Shown here: in pieces, positions 35,638-48,835 of the stretch | Numbering within the stretch: position 1 is the first letter of the stretch | How the letters are laid out: every line of letters starts with the position of its first letter | Assembly: GCA_002245135.1 (NCBI GenBank) | Contig: NGBS01000310.1 | Span: 58,876 to 122,875, forward strand | DNA: 64,000 nucleotides | Reading direction: 5' to 3' | Origin: Proteromonas lacertae | Lineage: Eukaryota > Sar > Bigyra > Opalinata > Proteromonadidae | Program-made: the position numbers and the translations under genes | Notes under the pieces: model-generated | What the model saw: the letters and a program-made list of their open reading frames with translations, nothing else | What the model was told of the DNA's origin: nothing | The model's database searches: none

Positions 35638-37038
35638 TTATAAAGCTGTAGTATTATCTATTCTTGTTATTGCTCTTATTAGACAAGGACCAAATTTACG
35701 AGTAATGTAATAATCGACACTTATATAATAATTTTTATCATCTGGAGTTTTTTGAATTTTCATTTTTATATATATATAATCTTGTCCTAAATAAATATCA
35801 TAATCATTTATGTAACTTTGATTTGGTTCTACAACATCATTCTCACGTCTTACTTCTGTATGCAATACATAAAAATTTGTATTTCCTTTTATTGCTACTT
35901 TCACAGAATATTTATTTGTTATTAATTTGATTGGTTCTTTTAATATGAATGTATAATAACCTCTTTGATAATGATAACCTTTATCAAGGATTATTGATTC
36001 ATTATTTTGTTCGAATATTAATTGATAATAAGTAAATTCTCCAACATAATATTTTACTGCTATTAAATATTCATTATTAATATATGTTGTATTAAATACA
36101 TTCTTTGTACTTCCTTCTAATTCTGGTATTTCTATTCCATATTCTTCGGTTATATTATATTTTTCAAAAAATCTCCATTCAAGGATATTAATGGAAGGAT
36201 TATCATAAGCATAAGTCTTGATTGACTTATCTATAAATAAAGATTTATCAATATTTCCAAATGAAAAAAAGTAGAGCATATAATTATCATATGATATCCA
36301 CAAATATGTAACATTTTTTATTCCAAATACTTTCATCAAAAAAGCACCGTCTCTAAAGGGATTTTTAATAAAATTTGATTTACTGTAATTATCATTCCAA
36401 CCAATTATTATACAATTAACTGGATTAGACAAACGCCTAGCATTACTGTAACAATTTTGTTTTTCATAATCTATATCTTCTTCTTTTATTTCTACTTGTC
36501 ACAACACTTCACCATATTCTTTCACTAAAAATTTGGCATATGAAACACCAGCCCTATTATAGATTATTGTATTTGCATGATAAGGTTTGGTTATATTTGA
36601 AGATACTTTAACTGTGAAATTTTCACTATTTACGATGTTTATATCTTCAATCTCATCAGTAATTACAGGACCAGAACCATCTAAAAAATAAGATATTAAG
36701 TCTGTAGGTGTCATTTTCTGTGTGTGATTGTTAAATGAAGTAATATTATAATATTGAAGTATATGAAACTTTGAAAAATTAACATCATTATTACTTTTTA
36801 TCTTTCCTTGCTTTAGTAAAGCTAATTTAAACGAACATAAAAACACTTCTATCATAAACAGAAAATAATTTGTAAATGAAGATCCATTTGCATAACTAGA
36901 TGTAAATGATATTTCATTTATAAATGAAGGTTTATAAATGGTTTCATTTGGTGTAATTCTTAAAATTGTTTGATCATATACTTCATCCATGTCATAATCA
37001 TCATAAGGGGAAGTTCTTCTATCTGGAGTAGAACCCAT
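35638..37038 (-). pseudogene. Asn-glycosylated surface-type protein interrupted by an in-frame TGA
   Basis: Two open stretches in the same frame (37038-36499 and 36498-35638) are separated only by TGA at 36499-36501. The combined length would be 466 residues plus the stop. There is a single hydrophobic segment near residue 60 (YFLFMIEVFLCSFKLALL) and many N-X-S/T sites after it, so a type II surface protein is likely. The stop may be a nonsense mutation, read-through, or hidden in a 42-nt intron with donor GTGAAG (keeps frame, but every well-supported donor here is GTA/GTT-like). No family recognised; Tyr/Asn-rich texture resembles the gene at 42057-44352. Confidence 0.5.
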
Positions 37039-37204
37039 TATTTAAAACAAGACTTTTTAATTAACTGGTTTATGTAAATTTTCGATACACCAAATAATTA
37101 AAAGAAGAATATCTTGTGGAGTCAAATACATAAATGGATTTTATGGATTAAATGTAAAAACATCAAATGATAATATAAATAAAATATATTTAAATTAATA
37201 AAAT

Positions 37205-39051
37205 TCATGATTCACATCTAGTTTGAGAATTTCTTTTGTTTCCTGTATTATTATTCTTAATAGGAGTTAAGGTTGATTGACATTTATTTCTCATTTTAGC
37301 ATTTTCCAATATTTCTGTCATAGATAATCTTCTTGAAGATCCTGTTTGTGATTGCTTACTTAAACTTTGTCTATTTGTATTATTAGATTTAGATTTACTA
37401 TTTTTCAATGCTATTAATTATATATTATTAAATCAATAATACTTTTAACAATGTTCTGATATTTTGGATCTTCCCAAGGATCAATTACTTTTTCTTTTTT
37501 ACTATCTTCTTGAAGTAATTTCAATTGATCATCTACAGATCTTTCAATTTCATTATAATTATTATTCTCTTGTTGTTGTTGTTGTTGTTTCTTTAATCTT
37601 TTTTCTTCAATTTGTTTATGAGTTCTTGGAGTTATTTCTGGTATTACATATCTATTCTTCATATTATCACCAATTGAACCATCAACTGGATTGTACAATG
37701 ATGCATCTAATATAAATATAAATATTTATATAATATACTTGCATTGGCACATTGTCCTGCATCTTTCATATTATCAGTTAAAGTAAATCTTTTTGAAACA
37801 CCAAATGTACCAAATGGACGTGGAGGAGTTGAATTAAACTGTGATTTAGGAGAAAATGTTTGTGGACCTGAATAATGACCTTTATTGTATATTATTGGAT
37901 AATTGAATCTTTCATATTCCTCTACTTCTGGTGGTCTTTTTAATGTTTTTTTATTGTTATTGTTATTTGTATTTTCTTCATTAGTTGGTGATGATGATGA
38001 TGATGTGGAACTGGTTACAAACGGATGAGATTCTGGAATTTTTGAATTTTGAGTACTTTCCTATATACAATTATATAATAATTACAATAATATATACAGA
38101 AAATGGATGTTTTGGTTTCATATTATTACTTATACTATTATCTACAGGATCATACATTATTGCATCTAATAATAATAATAATAAATATATACTAACATCT
38201 TTCAATTGTCCTGCTTTTTTCATATTATCAGTTAAAGTAAATCTTTTTGAAACACCAAATGTACCATATGGTTTAGGTGGAGGAATCTCATCAAATTTTG
38301 ATTTTGGTGGATATGTTTGTGGTCCAGAATAATGTCCTTTATTGTATATTTCTGGGTAATAAAATCTGTCACTATCTTCAATAAAATCTGGTTTCTTTGG
38401 AACTTTCTAGAAAATAATAAAATATTAATAATTATTCTTTAATTATATATATACAATTGGACTTGATGTTGATCTTTCCATTGATAGGCTATTTCTTCGT
38501 GTTGATGACTTTCCATTTGTATTAACTGAATTTGGTCTATTGCTTTGCTTTGAATTTAAATTACTTCTAGAAGGCGAAGAATCTTCCATTTTCTTGTATT
38601 TTGGTTTTGCTGAAGTTGAAACAGAATAGTTCTCTGGTGCATATAATGCTGCTTCTATTCATCTATTAATTAACTGATAATACCTGATGTATGTGTTAAT
38701 TTACCTGCATATTTCACATTTTCAGTTAATGTGAACTTTTTAGAGTATCCAAATGTACCTGCTGCTGATATTGGTCTTTTTAAAATCTATTTGAGTATGT
38801 ATTATTTATTGTAATACTTCTTGATGATAATCATCTAAGTTTGATTGTTTAGACCTTGAAAAAGTAGTTTTCGATGTAGGAGATATAGTTTCACATGATT
38901 TAGACATTCTTAATTCATCTGGAGTGGCATATGGATCATAAGTTCCTGGTCCCTAAACAATAATATGCTCAATCTATACTGGATGAACATCATATGTGAT
39001 TCTTTCTCTGAATGAGTAAGAAAAATCCTGCAACGGCCCTAAATCCTCCAT
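37205..39051 (-). CDS. SHIPPO/STPGR-like ciliary repeat protein
   Basis: Nine exons with eight introns of 27-48 nt give 527 residues exactly in frame from ATG 39051. The N-terminus has the GPGTYDPY motif of SHIPPO/sperm-tail PG-rich repeats. Three copies of a unit follow: AAGTFGYSKKFTLTENVKYAG, then YGTFGVSKRFTLTDNMKKAG, then FGTFGVSKRFTLTDNMKDAG (first residues trimmed by me at repeat edges). Each is followed about six codons later by an intron in the same phase and then by xxLYxPxxxS. Two copies are preceded by YNKGHYSGPQT. The C-terminal 190 residues are charged and Gln/Ser/Asn-rich. Probably binds axonemal or cytoplasmic microtubules. Confidence 0.72.
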
Positions 39052-39200
39052 TTTATATTTTTCTTACTGAATAAACGAATCTATTTTTAAAAATAAAAAA
39101 TAACGTTTTTCTCTTTATTTATTGATAGAGAAGATGTTTTTTATAATAAAATATGGAATTGGTATATTTAAAATGATAATAGTCAATAGAAAAGGAAGCT

Positions 39201-39907
39201 ATGTTCAATATTGAAACTAGAGCAAATGTTCTACTAGATGCTATGCGAGACTTTTGTATTACACAAATATTAGTATAAAATGCATATTTAATTTGCTAGG
39301 CTGATTTAAAAGCTGAAAAAAAGAAACTAGAAACTGAATTAAAGGATCTTCAACAAAAGATTGTAGTATGGAAACCACCAGAAGAGCCTCGTATATAAAA
39401 GATCGTTTATTGAATGAATAGCTGAGGAAACACCTCCACCTAATGCAAAAGGAGCTAAAAGATCAAAGACTCCCAGTAAAGGCAAATTACCACCTGTAGA
39501 TGCAGAATTGCAATTAATGAAACGTATAGAATAATATATTAATCAAACTCAATAGAAACTGAAGAATTAGTTCAAAATCGAATAACTGCAGTAGATGAAT
39601 TAGTAGTAAAATATACAGAAGAAGAACCACCCAATACACATTACGATTTAGCTGATTTAAAAGGAGGAAAACCAATAGGTTTATTTGAAAAAGGAAATGA
39701 TTATTCATCTTGTCTATTACATCCAAGGGAAGTATATAATTTCATGAGAATCAGTATAGTTAATAATATTAATATATTGTATATATAGCTCCAGCTGAAG
39801 GTAAAGCTCCACCCGCTATCTTACCAATGACTTATGATTTACCATCTACTGATCCAAATGCACCGCCTGATAAGAAGAAGGGTAATAAATCAGTGAAAAA
39901 GAAGTAA
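39201..39907 (+). CDS. hypothetical Pro/Lys-rich protein with N-terminal coiled coil
   Basis: Five exons with introns of 27, 31, 32 and 35 nt give 193 residues from ATG 39201 to TAA 39907. Residues 20-50 form a short coiled coil (ADLKAEKKKLETELKDLQQK). The rest is rich in Pro, Lys and Ala (EETPPPNAKGAKRSKTPSKG; GKAPPAILPMTYDLP) and looks disordered, ending KKKGNKSVKKK. It is divergent from the SHIPPO-like gene, with 149 bp between starts, so a cytoskeletal link is possible but unproven. Confidence 0.6.
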
Positions 39908-40029
39908 ATAAAATAATACCAAAATAATAACTTTTATTTATTTTTATTGTGAATTGTTGATTAATGGTGATATAAATACATTATACCAACAACAGAAAAG
40001 ATAGATAATAGAATAATACATTTTTATAA

Positions 40030-41752
40030 TTAATTCTGATTGTATAATCTTCTATTTTTGAATATAATATAACTTCCATATTTTATATTCTTCTCTGACA
40101 GTTTAGGTATATAATACGATCTATAGGGCGATCTAGAATGATCTAAATCAATAAACTTATCCACAAATATAGCCTTCCAATTACTATCTTCCCTTAAATC
40201 AGGTTCTTTTTGTTTTATCAAGTTTAATTCAACGAAATAATGACAATTATTAATGTCAATATATCTAGTCATTTCTTCTTGATTTTGATCATTCATATGT
40301 GTTGGAATGATATAAGTTCCATTAGAAGTTCTTTCATATTGTTTTGGTAATAATCCATGGAAATTGGCTCTTACAAATGTGACATTTATATTGTCATGAG
40401 GAATAAAATAATGAGCTGGAAATCTATGCCATTCTTTACCTAAACATACATTTGTGTCTTCTTTAACTATTAAAACAATATTATTGATAAAATATACCAT
40501 TCATTAATTCATTGGATAAGAATGTATAAGCTCTAATTGGTGCTCTAAAGTATTGGAATATTGCTACAACTCTTAATACAGAGAATAAAGCGATTGAAAA
40601 TATCAAACTCATAATAAAGGAATTATAATATTTAATAAAAAACTCAGTCTTTGCATTTTTACCAAATCTTTCAACAAATGCTTTCATTTTAACAATTGCA
40701 ATTGCTGCACCTTCAATAAAGAGAGGATAAACAATATATAAAAATCTTTCTTCCTATTACATTAATATAAATATATACAATAATGAAACAAATATTATAC
40801 TTTATGTGGTCTAGTAAACATAATCAATAACCATAAATATAACGGACAATAATACAACATCATTTTAAACAAACTTACATAGGGAGATGTTTGAATCATA
40901 AATAAAGGTGGAACAATCATACCAAGTATAAAGATTATATTCAAATTAATTAAACAATTATTAATATAATATGAAAATGGTTCAATTCCATACAGATTTG
41001 GACCTCCACTTCCAAATACATTATATATAATAATATTAATTACAGCGATGAATAGTTTATGATAATAATAGTAATCTATTATTAATGAGTAACTGAACAG
41101 ACCAACTGCAAGTATAATAGCCCATTGTAATACTTTGAAAAAACCTTTAACATACAAAGCTTAAAAATAACATTAAAGAAAACATATAATTATTATAAAG
41201 TAAAAATGATATATGTAAACCAATTGGAATAAAAACAACACCAACAAAAGGCCATCCAATACAAACAGCTGTAGCACCATAAAATAGACTCCAAAAGAAA
41301 TTATCTTTATACCAATTACCATATGATAAACATAACATATACATAGCAAATGTTGATGGTAAATAAGCTGTGGAAGCAGTGAACATACCACTTGATATAA
41401 TAAGAAATAGTAAAGTATAAAACCCTACTGATTTACCAAATCTATATTTTATTCCACTAATGAATGTCAATTCAGAAATTGTTGAGAATAAGGCTAATGC
41501 AATTCTAATTCCATAAAATACATAGATTTTGTTGGATGTAAAGAATTTTATTATTTCACCAACAAATATATGTGGAAGCAAGTAACTATATGAACGAAGT
41601 GCATACACAGGACTAATTATTATATAAACAGGATTCATATACCTATATTCCCATGTCTGAAATCCAAATCCATACATCAAGTAATGGGAAGGTTCCCAGA
41701 AATTGAAGGTCTCATCACAATCGTTGATAATGTTATATATTGCACTACACAT
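40030..41752 (-). CDS. ALG9: ALG9-type alpha-1,2-mannosyltransferase
   Basis: An ER membrane enzyme that adds alpha-1,2-linked mannose to the dolichol-linked oligosaccharide. Introns at 41160-41220 (61 nt), near 40755-40800 (47 nt) and near 40475-40505 (31 nt) give 527 residues. Motifs are NDCDETFNFWEPSHYLMYG (catalytic-loop Asp/Glu), GFQTWEY, IDYYYYHKL, YNVFGSGGPNLYGIEP, RPHKEERFLYIVYPL, and in the lumenal tail LGKEWHRFPAHYF, HMNDQNQEEMTRYID. The first intron is fixed by alignment. ATG 41752 gives an N-terminus shorter than usual. Homologous-looking sequence (EPWYPFTFLSCLL) continues upstream to about 41940 in the same frame, broken by one TAA, so the true 5' end is unresolved. Confidence 0.88.
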
Positions 41753-42056
41753 TCTAACATACCATAATTAAGAATATAATAAATTATTGATGATAAAAAA
41801 TGATATAATTAATAGCAGACATGAAAGAAATGTGAATGGATACCAAGGTTCATGCAATTTCATTTCAGATTTATCACCTTTATTTTCTTGATTCCTTGTA
41901 TATTCCTTTTCAACCTTATTTTGTCTCTTTTGTGGGTTCATTTATGAAATAATCACAAAATTCTTACTAATAAGCTTGATCAAAGCTCGAAAATATTTAA
42001 TTTCTATTTTTCTCATTCATTTGATGATATCAACACAAAAATAAAACATATTTACA

Positions 42057-44352
42057 TTAATAAATAAGCAAATAAAATAATAACGCATAAAACACACTTA
42101 TACAGAAGTTGATGAAGAAAGATTGGGATTTATTTGGCTTTAAACAAGGATTTCCATTTCCATTATAATTTACACACTTGAAAACATATGTCATACTATT
42201 CTCTTTTACTTTTATTTGACTATTATATCCATCACTATAATAACAACCATAACATCCAGGTATGTTATTACACAAAATATAATTTGTATTTTCACTACAA
42301 TTACCAGTATAATTATAATGAAATATATGAATCTGGCTTTCATACACTTCATATATAACTGATTTAAATGTGATATTAAACCATTCCATATTATTCATAT
42401 TATTAATTGAGTATTTATAACTTTCATTAATTGTTATTTCAAGCCTAAACTTCATTATCTCATCTGGTTTAAAAACAGTATATGAATTATCAACTGGAAT
42501 ATAGCTTGTATGCCATTTGTAGGATAAAGCTAGATTCTGTTTATATGGAGATAGTGTATAAGCAGTAAATGGAATAACAGATTTGTTACTATTATTAATT
42601 ACATCAAAATAATTTGTTAGAGTTCTTTTTGTTATTTTTTCTATATTTATATAATGATGATATTCGTTTTCTATAAATTCAATCTCACAGTATGAATAAT
42701 TCATAAAATCACAAATACCACAATTGTTAATATATAAATCCTTATCACATGTTCCTCTACAATCTATTCCATAATCTAATGGTATTCCACTTATATTCAC
42801 ACAATAACCACATTGGTTTTCTATTCCATACCCATTACAAGTTCCATTACAATCCATTGTTGAGTTTTTACCTGTTAAACCTCCTACACATTCATCACAT
42901 TCAACATATGCATTTCCATTACAAGTATTATTACAATCAAATAAACAACAAATTAATTCATCTTTTGATTCAGTTGTAGTAGTAGAATTTGCATTCACTA
43001 TTTCAGCTGTTCCATTACATTTACCAAAACAATCTAAAGAGTTAATATTACAACAAATTTTATCAATTTTTATTTCATCATCATCATCACATAATTTATC
43101 ACAGGCTTTATTATATAGTACATTATCACAACTTGAACCAAAATCATAACATTGATTATTCCCTTTGCAATAACCACAATTATCACATTCACCTTCTAAT
43201 CCATTACATAAATTAGTATTCTTCAAATTATCTTGGTCAAATGTATAATAAAATTGAAGTTGCTGTAATTTAATTCTTTCAGATTGAATATTTAAATCAT
43301 AATAATATAAATTTAGGATTATTCTAGAATCTTTATCAGTAATATTTTTCACTGATGGAATTAAACAGTTCAATGTGGTGTTAGAAGTTACATTACATTT
43401 ACCTTCATAATTAGTATGATTATATTCAAAATCAAAACTAAATTTCATTTTTAAACATACAATTCTATCAGCAGATAATGTAATATTACTTCCACTTGAA
43501 TAATTGATATAAAATGGAGTTAAACAAAATGATCTTGGTATTGGATAATATTCTAGTGTTATATCATCATTAAACATTCCACGAGATGGGTAATAACCAT
43601 TTATTGTATTATCACCCCAGTCTTTACCATCTATTAATATATATATTATATCATATAATAAACATACAATTTGAAATTTTGTTTGGAATGAATGATAAAT
43701 ATGTAGTTTTTGGTACAATTAATCCACCTACAAATACTTTGTATTTATTATCATCTTTTAAATAGTCTGGTAAGTTATTATCAATTAATTTTAATTGATG
43801 GATTGTATATATTTTGTAATAATGAATTTTAATTTTACCTGTTTCATATAATTTTATAGAAAAGCTATATCGAAATGAAGATTTGATATTCAATAACCCC
43901 ATATTATGGTATAACACTTCTATATTATCTCTTGATAATTTGTAATATATAAATGTATCATTGTATTGAAAAGGAACGAAATTTGTTAAAAGTGGGGTTA
44001 TTATTCCATTATAAGCATCCAATGGGTTAACATAATAGTAACATTCTCCATGAATTAATGAATAACCACAGGGAGGTTCAGGTTTGAAATGTAAAGCACC
44101 ATTGGGATTTATAAACACATAATTATAGATTTCTTCATAGAATGGGAAATGAAACTATTTAGATTAAATATACTAGTATACAGGTAGTTTTACAGTTTCA
44201 AAGGGTACATCATCCACATATGATGTAAATGATTTAACATATTCATCATCAATATTCACATGTAGTTTTTCTTGAGTTGCTTCAATCACATATTGATTAC
44301 CTAATACAAAACCAGCGAAAAACACAAAATAGAAAAAATAAAGTCGTTTCAT
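42057..44352 (-). CDS. cysteine-rich single-pass surface protein
   Basis: Three exons (introns 44155-44181 and 43631-43667) give 743 residues. It starts with a signal peptide (MKRLYFFYFVFFAGFVLG). Residues 50-300 are Tyr/Asn-rich with many N-glycosylation sites. The middle holds tandem Cys modules with Asp-Cys-x-Gly-x-Cys-Asn-Gly spacing (DCFGKCNGTAE, DCNNTCNGNAYVECDECVGG, DCNGTCNGYGIENQCGYC, DCRGTCDKDLYINNCGIC), a repeat class seen in several free-living protists. A C-terminal hydrophobic run (FFINFCISVFYALLFYLLIY) ends the chain with almost no tail, so it is single-pass or GPI-anchored. Ligand unknown. Confidence 0.75.
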
Positions 44353-44441
44353 TATTTAATTCTTCTCTTTTTCTTTTTCTTGATTAATAAACACAATTTT
44401 ATCATAATAACAGTTTAAATATATTATTAACTATTACTGAA

Positions 44442-46511
44442 TTAATCTTTATGAGTAATTGATTGTAATTCAATTAAAGAATTTCCAGAACCACATGCAA
44501 ATGAATATAATGGAGAAGGTAAATCTTTAACAAGTAAAACAGGAGATGAATTATTATGACTAATCCAAAATTCTCTTTTATTCATATCAACAATTACTTC
44601 ATATATTGAACCATCTCCATGATTATTGAAATTTGGATTTTTATTAACAGCTCTTCCAATATGACAATATGGAGTAATATTCACACTACTATCACCCCAA
44701 GCAGCATAGTTACATGTTGTAGATTGATTAAAAATATCTTTACAAGATAATGAATTATCAGTTGATAATCCTAACATTATTGAATCATTATTACTTCCAT
44801 TTTGATTAAATTTATATTTGATATGATAAACTCCATTTTCTATTTTCAAATTTAAATAACAATGATTCCAGCTTCCATTTGTATTTGTTATTAATTTTCC
44901 ATTATTTGAGATTGATGTTCCATCACTTTTGTTAAATTCTAAGGATATTTTGAATTTCATTTCACTTCGATTATTCTTACAACTTATTTCATATTCTCTC
45001 TTTTCGATTTCTTTATTCATTTTTCCATGAATTATTCCATTTTCTTTTTCTATCATTATTCCATCAGGTAAGGAAGGATTGATTGAAAATTCACATTTAT
45101 CTCCATCAAATGAAGGAATTATTGAGATTTCTTCATTTAATATAAATAAATATTCAGATTGAGGATATGAAAATAATGATATTTCTTTTGTATTTAATTC
45201 TTCCAATAATTCTTTATCCAATATTATTTTACTCATTTCTTCTTCATCTTTTTCACTCAATTTCATTTCTTGAATGTATTGAATTAATAATTCTTTGGAT
45301 TTTTTGCTTAAACAATATTCATTGTTAAATATTCTATATAAAATTTCTTTTCCACAAAGATATTTCATTGTTGTTATTGATTCTTTATCATCAACAAATA
45401 AACATAAACATTTTAATGTTCGATTTCTTTTACATCTATTGAATTCAACACATATTCTTCCTAATAAAACATTCTTCATTTCATTTGGAATAACCTGATC
45501 ATATTTCATTTTCATTAATATCTTTAATATTATTTCTACCAACTTTATATCATCATTACTTAATAATTTTACTAAATCTTCTTTCATTTCTTCTTTATCC
45601 AACATTTTTATCTCATTTTCATTTAATTCTATTTCACTTTCTTCATCAATGTAATATTTGTTTATTTTCATTTTCAACTCTTCATTATCTATATCATCTA
45701 TATCAACATAAATATGATTACTATCATATTCACAAATTTCAATACCCAACTCTTTTAATTCACTCACATTTTCTTCTTCAATTTCTTCTTTCTTTATCTC
45801 ATTTAAATAAACTTTTGTTTTTATTATTGTAATAAACTCATTCAACTCATCTTCATTTTCTTCTTTAGCTTTTAATATACTCTTATACCATCTCAATAAT
45901 CGATTTAATAACCACGTCTCATTCTTCATTATCAATTTTTTAATATTCAAAATGAATTTTAAAGAATCTAAATTCAGTTTTAAAAATAATTTATCTATTC
46001 AAATAAAATATAATATTATACCATCATTTAAGTATTTAAAACCATTCTTAATTATATATTCTTCACTGATTTCTTTCAATTCATTCAGTTGGCTTATATT
46101 TATTTCATTTAACATTGAGAATATTTCAATCATTATTAAATCATTTAAATGACTTTTCAAATATCTTTTACATACTCTCATTATTCGATTATCATTGTAA
46201 TACACACTGAATTTCAAAATATCACAGATATTACTCTCATTTAATTCCATATAACCACCACTGTAGTATTTCTCTATCTCTAAAAATGAGTTTATTTCAC
46301 ATTTTTCAAACAGTTCTAATACTCCATTCTGCTTTTCATCCATCAATAATTTTTTAATTGTATCATTGCCATTCATTAATATACTTTTTATACAGGTTAT
46401 CTCTTCTCTTCCTACTTTCACTTTCAAATCACCATAACCATTATTCACTAGGATTCGACTGAGTCTATAAACTATATTATAATTATTTATACCCATTTTC
46501 ACCAATTTCAT
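44442..46511 (-). CDS. BTB-BACK protein with C-terminal SPRY-like domain
   Basis: Two exons with a 27-nt intron (45995-46021) encode 680 residues. The N-terminal BTB-like part reads YGDLKVKVGREEITCIKSIL, followed by a BACK-like region and a helical middle (LKCLCLFVDDKES, YLCGKEILYRIFN) that lines up with the middle of the BTB/Hsp70-like protein at 12.2-14.7 kb. Residues 390-470 resemble a bacterial-type putative-Ig module (SINPSLPDGIMIEKENGIIH). The last 180 are SPRY-like: YKFNQNGSNNDSIMLGLSTD, DGSIYEVIVDMNKREFWISH, PLYSFACGSGNSLIEL. Probably an adaptor for a cullin-3 E3 ligase, with SPRY binding the substrate. Confidence 0.72.
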
Positions 46512-46940
46512 TATCAATTACTTTCATTTCAGCAAAATATTGATTTTGGAATTATTTTTGTAATAGATTCGTTTCGTTCTCATTCAAATCAGTTACATTG
46601 AATAAATCAAGAATAAGAAATGATAGATACAGATAAGAATATGTAATGAATACAATGAGCATAATTGTAATGAAAAATTTATGAAAGATATATTATAATT
46701 GCTCAGAAAGTGATTTTGATAAGTTGATTATTTATTGTTATAATGTTGATATATACCAATAGAATAATGTTTTTTATTCAGATATTTTATAATATTTACT
46801 CTTCTTAAACATTTTTTAACTTCAGGTTGTTCAATTGCATACAGTATATCAATATTAATATAGTATTCATTTATCTCACTTAAATATCTACAAACAATCA
46901 AACTATATTTCAAATTTTCAAAATTTATTAATTACCATTA
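46512..46940. other. intergenic or decayed coding sequence
   Basis: About 430 bp between two minus-strand genes. A 61-codon open stretch at 46728-46913 (minus) contains YSLIVCRYLSEINEYYINID and mild BTB-like helical texture, but it starts at TTG and no splice option connects it to an ATG. I treat it as unassigned. Confidence 0.35.
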
Positions 46941-48711
46941 TTATAGAAGATCTACATCACTTACTTTCACTGGAATTAATTGATAAGATTTCTTTCTTCG
47001 ATTTTGACATTTATCATATATCGAATACCATAAACAACAACTAGCACAGATTCCACAGATCAAACTTAAATAATAAATATATGGAGTAATATAATATTCT
47101 GAATTATTCACTGATTCATTATTATTTCCACTAATCAAACCAACACCCAAGCTCCATTCTACTTCACCGCCATTTACATTACCAACAAAATGGACATTAT
47201 GACTATCACTACTAAATCCATATCCTTCATGTAATAACACTAAAATATAACTTAATTGAAAACATCGATAAGGTAATGTTCCAGCATCTGTATATTTATC
47301 ACTGTCTTTATAATTTGTGCTTAATTTATCCCAAGGAATTTCACATAATGCTTTTGTTCCTTTTTCTAAATCATTTATACTGGGGGTTTTATTTTCATTT
47401 ATATCTAATAAGTTTGTATAGGATTTAATTGAATTTAAGGCGAAGTAGAATAAGCTCATGGCGTAGAATTCACCTCGAACTGGTGGGATGTTTAAACCAA
47501 ATAATTTACAACTTACAAAATCAAAATTAAAGAAATATACAAAAATAAAAAATGATATTAAAAAAATGATATTTGTTCCATTACAATTTGAATCAGGTTT
47601 TAATAATAATGCTATTAAATTATGACATTCTTCATAATTCCCTGTTCCAACTGTCTTTAATGATGGATATGAACTATGGTTATCAATATAACCATTATGA
47701 TAACAGGGATTATTTATCATTGAATTATTATTATTTAAATATTTTTCTCGATTCATTAATATATATCTAATAAATCGATCTCTAATTTGTTCAGCACCAA
47801 ATCCTAAAAAACTATACATAAATCTATTTAAATAATAATGATAAATAATAATAACTATACAGTTTATTTGGATCTAATGGATCAGATTGTTTATATTCTG
47901 TTGGTTCAAATAATATTTGTGTTGAAGCTCCACCTAAATCTAAAGAACCAAGAGTTTGTTTCAATCTTTTCAAATTTGCAGATATTGATCCACCTAAATA
48001 ATTTGCAGCTAACCATCCATAATATGCTTCATCTTTACCTGATATTGTCTTCAATGAATCTCGATTTAAATTAAACAAAAATCCATCATTCTTAAATCCT
48101 TCATATATATTATCATATATTGCCTTTTGAGTTTCTGCTGGTAATAATCTCATCCCTGCTGTAGCAAATACATAGATTGATACATCCTTTTGTTTAGAAT
48201 ATGGAATTACTGTTTTGGCATAGTTAAATAGACTTTGATAGGAAATTTTATAAACATCATTTGGATGTGAAGCAAATGAACTTAATCCTGGTTTTTGCTT
48301 TTTTGTTCCTATTTCTTTGATTCCTGTTAATTCACTCTTTTTGTTACGTTCAAATTGGAAAATGTGCAATCGAGATCCAGTACTATTTAAAAAGTATTTA
48401 TATAATATATAATTCATAATTCATACCTTCCAGCATCAACAACCATTGCATACATTGGACTTATATTCACTTCTCTTTTTGAAAAGAGTAAATGTAATAC
48501 CAACACTATAATAATATTATTAAAAGGAAAAAGAAAATACAAAAAGTAAGAATGATTGTTGGAAGTAGTTGAGGTATATCTCTAGCAAACTTACACTATT
48601 GTAAATATTGATAAAAGCATATACAGGTACATATAACATTCTCATAAGATATATTTCACAAGAGGAAGGTGATTCAAGCATCATATCAGGGTTATTTGAA
48701 TGATCTTTCAT
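46941..48711 (-). CDS. NTPDase/apyrase of the GDA1-CD39 family
   Basis: A membrane nucleoside di/triphosphatase. Three introns (43, 44 and 37 nt) give 548 residues. The N-terminal signal-anchor helix (FNNIIIVLVLHLLF) comes before the catalytic domain. Apyrase conserved regions in order: VVDAGSTGSRLHIFQFE (ACR1), FATAGMRLLP (ACR2), SGKDEAYYGWLAANYL (ACR3, Glu present), GSLDLGGASTQILFEP (ACR4), and VEWSLGVGL (ACR5). A second helix near the C-terminus (YYLSLICGICASCCLWYSIY) gives the two-helix CD39 topology, acting on lumenal or extracellular nucleotides. The first intron has two equally good donors (43 or 49 nt). Confidence 0.88.
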
Positions 48712-48835
48712 GCAGTTATAAACTTATTCTCTAAAATAACGCTCTAGTTTTTCAGCTACAGGATCAATTTAAAAAACTGAGCTTGAATTTGAATCACTTC
48801 CCTCTGACATCAAAAAGTCGCTTTATGAAACGAAT

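Noticed and set aside
42749..42979. Plus-strand His/Tyr/Phe-rich frame
   Set aside because: Antisense shadow of the Cys/Asn/Gly-repeat gene; no start context or splice partners.
46728..46913. 61-codon minus-strand frame downstream of the NTPDase
   Set aside because: Begins with TTG, and no intron arrangement links it to an ATG or to the NTPDase frame.
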